From positions 1 to 16,249 of the forward strand of contig JASHRR010000874.1 of NCBI GenBank assembly GCA_030037185.1: a DNA stretch of 16,249 nucleotides, in the 5' to 3' direction. Of this stretch, positions 13,768-16,249 are shown piece by piece. The notes below the pieces were generated by a model. The model did no database searches, was not told the origin of the DNA, and worked only from the letters and a program-made list of their open reading frames with translations. The first letter of the stretch is position 1, and each line of letters starts with the position of its first letter. Position numbers and translations under genes: made by a program. This stretch comes from Xanthobacteraceae bacterium (GTDB taxonomy: Bacteria > Pseudomonadota > Alphaproteobacteria > Rhizobiales > Xanthobacteraceae).

Positions 13768-14733
13768 ATGCTGGTCAAACCGAGCTGTCCGGTCATAGCG
13801 ATCGAAGAACACTACTGGGATGCCGAGTTGGCGTCGCATTTCACGGGCATCGAGGCCGGCCGGCCCGGCGGGACGCAGCGGCGCCTCGATGATCTCGGCG
13901 CCCTGCGTCTGAAGGAGATGGATGGCGCCGGCATCGACATCCAAGTGTTGTCCCACGGCGCGCCGTCCGTCCAGAAAATTCCCGCCGACATCGCAGTGCC
14001 ACTGAGCCGGCGGGTCAACGACCGGCTGCATGCGGCGATTGCGGCTCATCCGACGCGGTTTGCAGGCTTTGCCGCACTGCCCACCGCCGCGCCTGAGGCC
14101 GCGGCGGACGAACTTGAGCGCTGCGTTACCAAGCTTGGTTTCAAGGGCGCCATGGTCCATGGCCTCGCCAACGGCAAATTCGTTGACCACCGTCAATTCT
14201 GGCCGATCTATGCCCGCGCCGAACGGCTCGACGTGCCGATCTACCTGCATCCCTCGCTGCCCCATGCCGGCGTGACGCAGGCCTATTACGCCGACTACGC
14301 CCAGCAGTTCCCCATGGTCGTGCGGCCCGCCTGGGGTTACACGGTCGAGACCGCGACCACCGCGATCCGCATGGTGCTGAGCGGGGTTTTCGAAGCCCAT
14401 CCTCGCCTGAGAATCATTCTCGGCCATCTCGGCGAAACCTTGCCGTTCCTGGTGTGGCGCATCGACCAGGCGCTGGCGCGGCCCGGACAGCAGTCGCTGA
14501 GCTTCCGCGATGTCTTCTGCAACAACTTCTACGTCACCACGAGCGGAAATTTTTCCAATCCCGCGCTGCTGTGTTGCATCATGGAAATGGGCGTCGATCG
14601 CATACTCTTTGCGGTCGATTGGCCGTTCGTGGAGAACCCGCCGGCCATTCAATGGCTCGCAACCGCGCCGATCTGCGACGAGGACAAAATTAAGATCCTC
14701 AGCGGAAACGCGAAGCGCTTGCTAGGGATGTAA
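13768..14733 (+). CDS. Amidohydrolase-2 family protein (ACMSD/gamma-resorcylate decarboxylase-like)
   Basis: A 321-residue TIM-barrel metal enzyme of the amidohydrolase-2 family, near the ~330-residue size of gamma-resorcylate decarboxylases. Likely metal ligands are Glu13 and His15 in AIEEHYWD, His161 in IYLHPSLP and Asp284 in FAVDWPFVEN. His220 in LGHLGETLPF is the conserved second-shell or catalytic His. These match the Glu8/His10/His164/Asp287 pattern known for Rhizobium gamma-resorcylate decarboxylase, which interconverts 2,6-dihydroxybenzoate and resorcinol non-oxidatively. A related hydrolase or hydratase activity is also possible. There is no signal peptide, so it is cytosolic. Transcription is divergent from the rhomboid/DUF952 side. 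No neighbour gives the substrate, though a phenolic-ester esterase lies elsewhere in the window. Confidence 0.85.
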   Translation: MLVKPSCPVIAIEEHYWDAELASHFTGIEAGRPGGTQRRLDDLGALRLKEMDGAGIDIQVLSHGAPSVQKIPADIAVPLSRRVNDRLHAAIAAHPTRFAGFAALPTAAPEAAADELERCVTKLGFKGAMVHGLANGKFVDHRQFWPIYARAERLDVPIYLHPSLPHAGVTQAYYADYAQQFPMVVRPAWGYTVETATTAIRMVLSGVFEAHPRLRIILGHLGETLPFLVWRIDQALARPGQQSLSFRDVFCNNFYVTTSGNFSNPALLCCIMEMGVDRILFAVDWPFVENPPAIQWLATAPICDEDKIKILSGNAKRLLGM

Positions 14734-14749
14734 ACGTCTCAGCGTGACA

Positions 14750-14899
14750 TCACCAGGCGCTGATCCAATCCGCAACATCATAAACCATCGAACCAACCAC
14801 GCAGGCAGCCAGCGCCGCCCACAGTACCGCCAGCACGACGGCGCGGTTCGTGCGAAGCAAGGCGTTGAACTGGTCATGCTGATTGAGGTGCCGAACCAC
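14750..14899 (-). CDS. Possible 49-residue single-pass membrane protein
   Basis: A short frame from GTG 14899 to TGA 14752-14750 reads VVRHLNQHDQFNALLRTNR, then a clean hydrophobic helix AVVLAVLWAALAACVVGSMV, then YDVADWISAW. GGGGA lies about four bases before the GTG. The polar N-terminus with Arg/His, single helix and short acidic-aromatic tail form a coherent small inner-membrane protein, and the frame fills the gap exactly. It converges on the amidohydrolase gene, 16 bp from its stop. I do not recognise a family. Chance occurrence in high-GC DNA remains possible. Confidence 0.45.
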   Translation of the reverse strand: MVRHLNQHDQFNALLRTNRAVVLAVLWAALAACVVGSMVYDVADWISAW

Positions 14900-15133
14900 G
14901 GTATCCCCGCTTGAGCCGGTAACAGCCCATCCACTGGCAGAAACGCTTGAAGCCCATATTTGTTGCCGAATTGAGGACGTGCAGCTGTTGATTAACGCAA
15001 GGCTGGATTGCAGTTACCTCGCGTCTCGCGTGACAATCTATGTGATCGGCCTGCGGTGCGGGCAAATTCAGGCGAGAAGCCCAATAAGAGCTTGCAAAAC
15101 AACCCGCTTCGCCCGCCCTGCTCGTGTCAGGCT
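14900..15133. other. Intergenic region (234 bp) with no feature seen
   Basis: Nothing coding or strongly structured was seen between the small membrane frame and the solute-binding-protein stop. Confidence 0.4.
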
Positions 15134-16210
15134 TCAATTGCGCCGCAGCTCTAGCCCGACTTTTCGGTCCACGAACCGCAATGTGTAGGATTTGCGGTAG
15201 TCCAGGCCGGCCTTGACCACGCCGGCCCGCACCATCGTGTCGAAGAAATTCGCCATGCGAGCGTCCGTCATCGCGCCGATGCCAAGCTCCAGCGCATCGC
15301 CGGAATCCACAATGCCATATTCCTTCATTCGCGCCACCGAAGAGGCGAGCAGCTCGTCGGTCATCTCCGGATTCTCGCGTTTGATCATGGCGTTGGCAGG
15401 CGCATTGTCGTGATAAAGGTAATTGTACCAGCCGACGATCGAGGCGTCGACGAAACGCTGCACCACGTCGGGCTTGCGCCCGAGGAGGTCGCGCCGCGTT
15501 TCGATCAATGTCGAATAGCTGCTAAAGCCGTAGTCGGCGATCAGGAAAATCTTAGGCTTCACTCCGGTCCGCTTCTCGATTGCGTAAGGCTCGGACGTCA
15601 CATAGCCCTGCATGACGCTGTTGCGGTCGGCCAGAAAGGGTTGCGGATTGAACGTGTAGGGCCGGACCTGGCTGTCCGTTAGCCCATAGTCCGCCTTGAG
15701 CCATTGAAAATAGCTCGCCATGCCTTCCTTGGAGATATAGAGCACCAGGCCCTTTAGATCCTCAAGGGTGTTGATGCCGCGATCGGGATGCGCGATCAGG
15801 ACCTGCGGGTCCTTCTGGAACATCGAGGCGACGACGATCGTCGGAATATTCTGCTCGACCGCATCGAAGGACTGCAGCGTGTTCGCGCTCAGGTAAAAAT
15901 CGATCTTTCCCACCGGCAGGAGGATGCGGTTGTTGACCTGCGGACCGCCGGGAACGATGGTGACATCGAGCCCGTGTCTGCGGTAGGTGCCGTCCGCCAG
16001 CGCCTGATAGAATCCGCCGTGTTCGGCCTCCGCCACCCAGTTGGTGGCAAACGACACCTTGTCGAGCGTCTGTCCGACGCCAGCATGGCCGGCGAGTATG
16101 TTGCCGGCCACAGCACCGGCGATTATGAAACGCGCAGCCGCGAAAACGCGGACAGCTCTGCCGAGGATGGGTCTCCACAACATGCTTCTCGGAAGTCCGG
16201 GGTTTTCCAT
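15134..16210 (-). CDS. ABC transporter solute-binding protein, NitT/TauT/ThiY (NMT1-like) type
   Basis: A 358-residue periplasmic binding protein started at ATG 16210 (MENPGLPRSMLWRP), with GGAG nine bases upstream; an in-frame TTG nine codons earlier is less likely. The N-terminus holds a basic region and the hydrophobic stretch VFAAARFIIAGAVAGNILAG, a signal peptide ending near residue 45. The mature part begins DKVSFATNWVAEAEHGGFYQALADGTYRRHGLDVTIVPGGPQVNN, the NMT1/SsuA-like motif of proteins binding thiamine-pyrimidine precursors, taurine, nitrate or riboflavin. LEDLKGLVLYIS and YVTSEPYAIEK are further family blocks. No permease or ATPase lies to its left, so partners should be beyond the right edge, upstream of this gene, or elsewhere. 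The ligand cannot be assigned. Confidence 0.88.
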   Translation of the reverse strand: MENPGLPRSMLWRPILGRAVRVFAAARFIIAGAVAGNILAGHAGVGQTLDKVSFATNWVAEAEHGGFYQALADGTYRRHGLDVTIVPGGPQVNNRILLPVGKIDFYLSANTLQSFDAVEQNIPTIVVASMFQKDPQVLIAHPDRGINTLEDLKGLVLYISKEGMASYFQWLKADYGLTDSQVRPYTFNPQPFLADRNSVMQGYVTSEPYAIEKRTGVKPKIFLIADYGFSSYSTLIETRRDLLGRKPDVVQRFVDASIVGWYNYLYHDNAPANAMIKRENPEMTDELLASSVARMKEYGIVDSGDALELGIGAMTDARMANFFDTMVRAGVVKAGLDYRKSYTLRFVDRKVGLELRRN

Positions 16211-16249
16211 GGGTTCATTCTCCGAACGCGTCCGCAACTTACGCGAAAC

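Noticed and set aside
13537..14652. 371-codon minus-strand frame opposite the amidohydrolase gene
   Set aside because: Most of it is the complement of the amidohydrolase gene. Only the last stretch carries real similarity (DUF952), which is listed as a pseudogene.
1..16249. Mobile element, CRISPR, tRNA, rRNA or riboswitch as an explanation for the gene-poor stretches
   Set aside because: No transposase motifs, terminal inverted repeats, regularly spaced repeats, tRNA cloverleaf signatures or rRNA sequences were recognised on either strand.

Overview
The window is high-GC DNA that looks like an alphaproteobacterial chromosome. Protein style points to the Bradyrhizobium/Rhodopseudomonas group: NitT/TauT-type ABC proteins, a tannase-family esterase, an amidohydrolase-2 protein and short CCCCG/CGGGG intergenic hairpins. 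This placement is inference from recalled family resemblance, not from a search. No rRNA, tRNA, CRISPR array, transposase or phage gene was found.

Layout, left to right. The 3' end of an ABC permease gene (1-166, +) converges on a secreted tannase/feruloyl-esterase-family protein (342-2036, -). A Tat-exported polysaccharide-deacetylase-fold protein follows, divergent from the esterase (2267-3262, +). A gene-poor stretch with a strong hairpin leads to a small helix-hairpin-helix protein (3841-4281, -). From 4557 to 6592 lies a heavily decayed periplasmic aldehyde oxidoreductase operon of PaoABC type. The Fe-S subunit has about three frameshifts, the FAD subunit is reduced to its first codons, and the Mo-cofactor subunit lacks its N-terminal half and carries about six further frame disruptions. 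A secreted beta-rich protein (6811-7827, -) comes next.

A compact co-oriented block follows: nitroreductase (8132-8737), flavin-reductase-like protein (8788-9414) and patatin-like phospholipase (9478-10524). The patatin 3' end overlaps a decayed CBS-domain gene on the opposite strand (10508 to about 10900, -). The rest holds mostly gene-free DNA around a 98-aa membrane protein (11613-11909, -), a rhomboid protease (12625-13362, -), a DUF952 remnant just upstream of it (about 13430-13695, -), an amidohydrolase/decarboxylase (13768-14733, +), a possible 49-aa membrane protein (14750-14899, -) and a NitT/TauT-type solute-binding protein (15134-16210, -).

The theme is decay: three separate loci carry recognisable proteins broken by single-base indels and deletions, next to intact neighbours. 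The intact genes include several that could handle aromatic or ester compounds (tannase-family esterase, amidohydrolase/decarboxylase, nitroreductase, flavin-reductase-like protein, solute-binding protein), but they are not arranged as one operon, so a shared pathway is only a suggestion. I see no convincing undescribed multi-gene system. The most informative observations are the anatomy of the pao pseudo-operon, the other two pseudogenes, the non-canonical active sites of the esterase and deacetylase, and a repeated intergenic hairpin.
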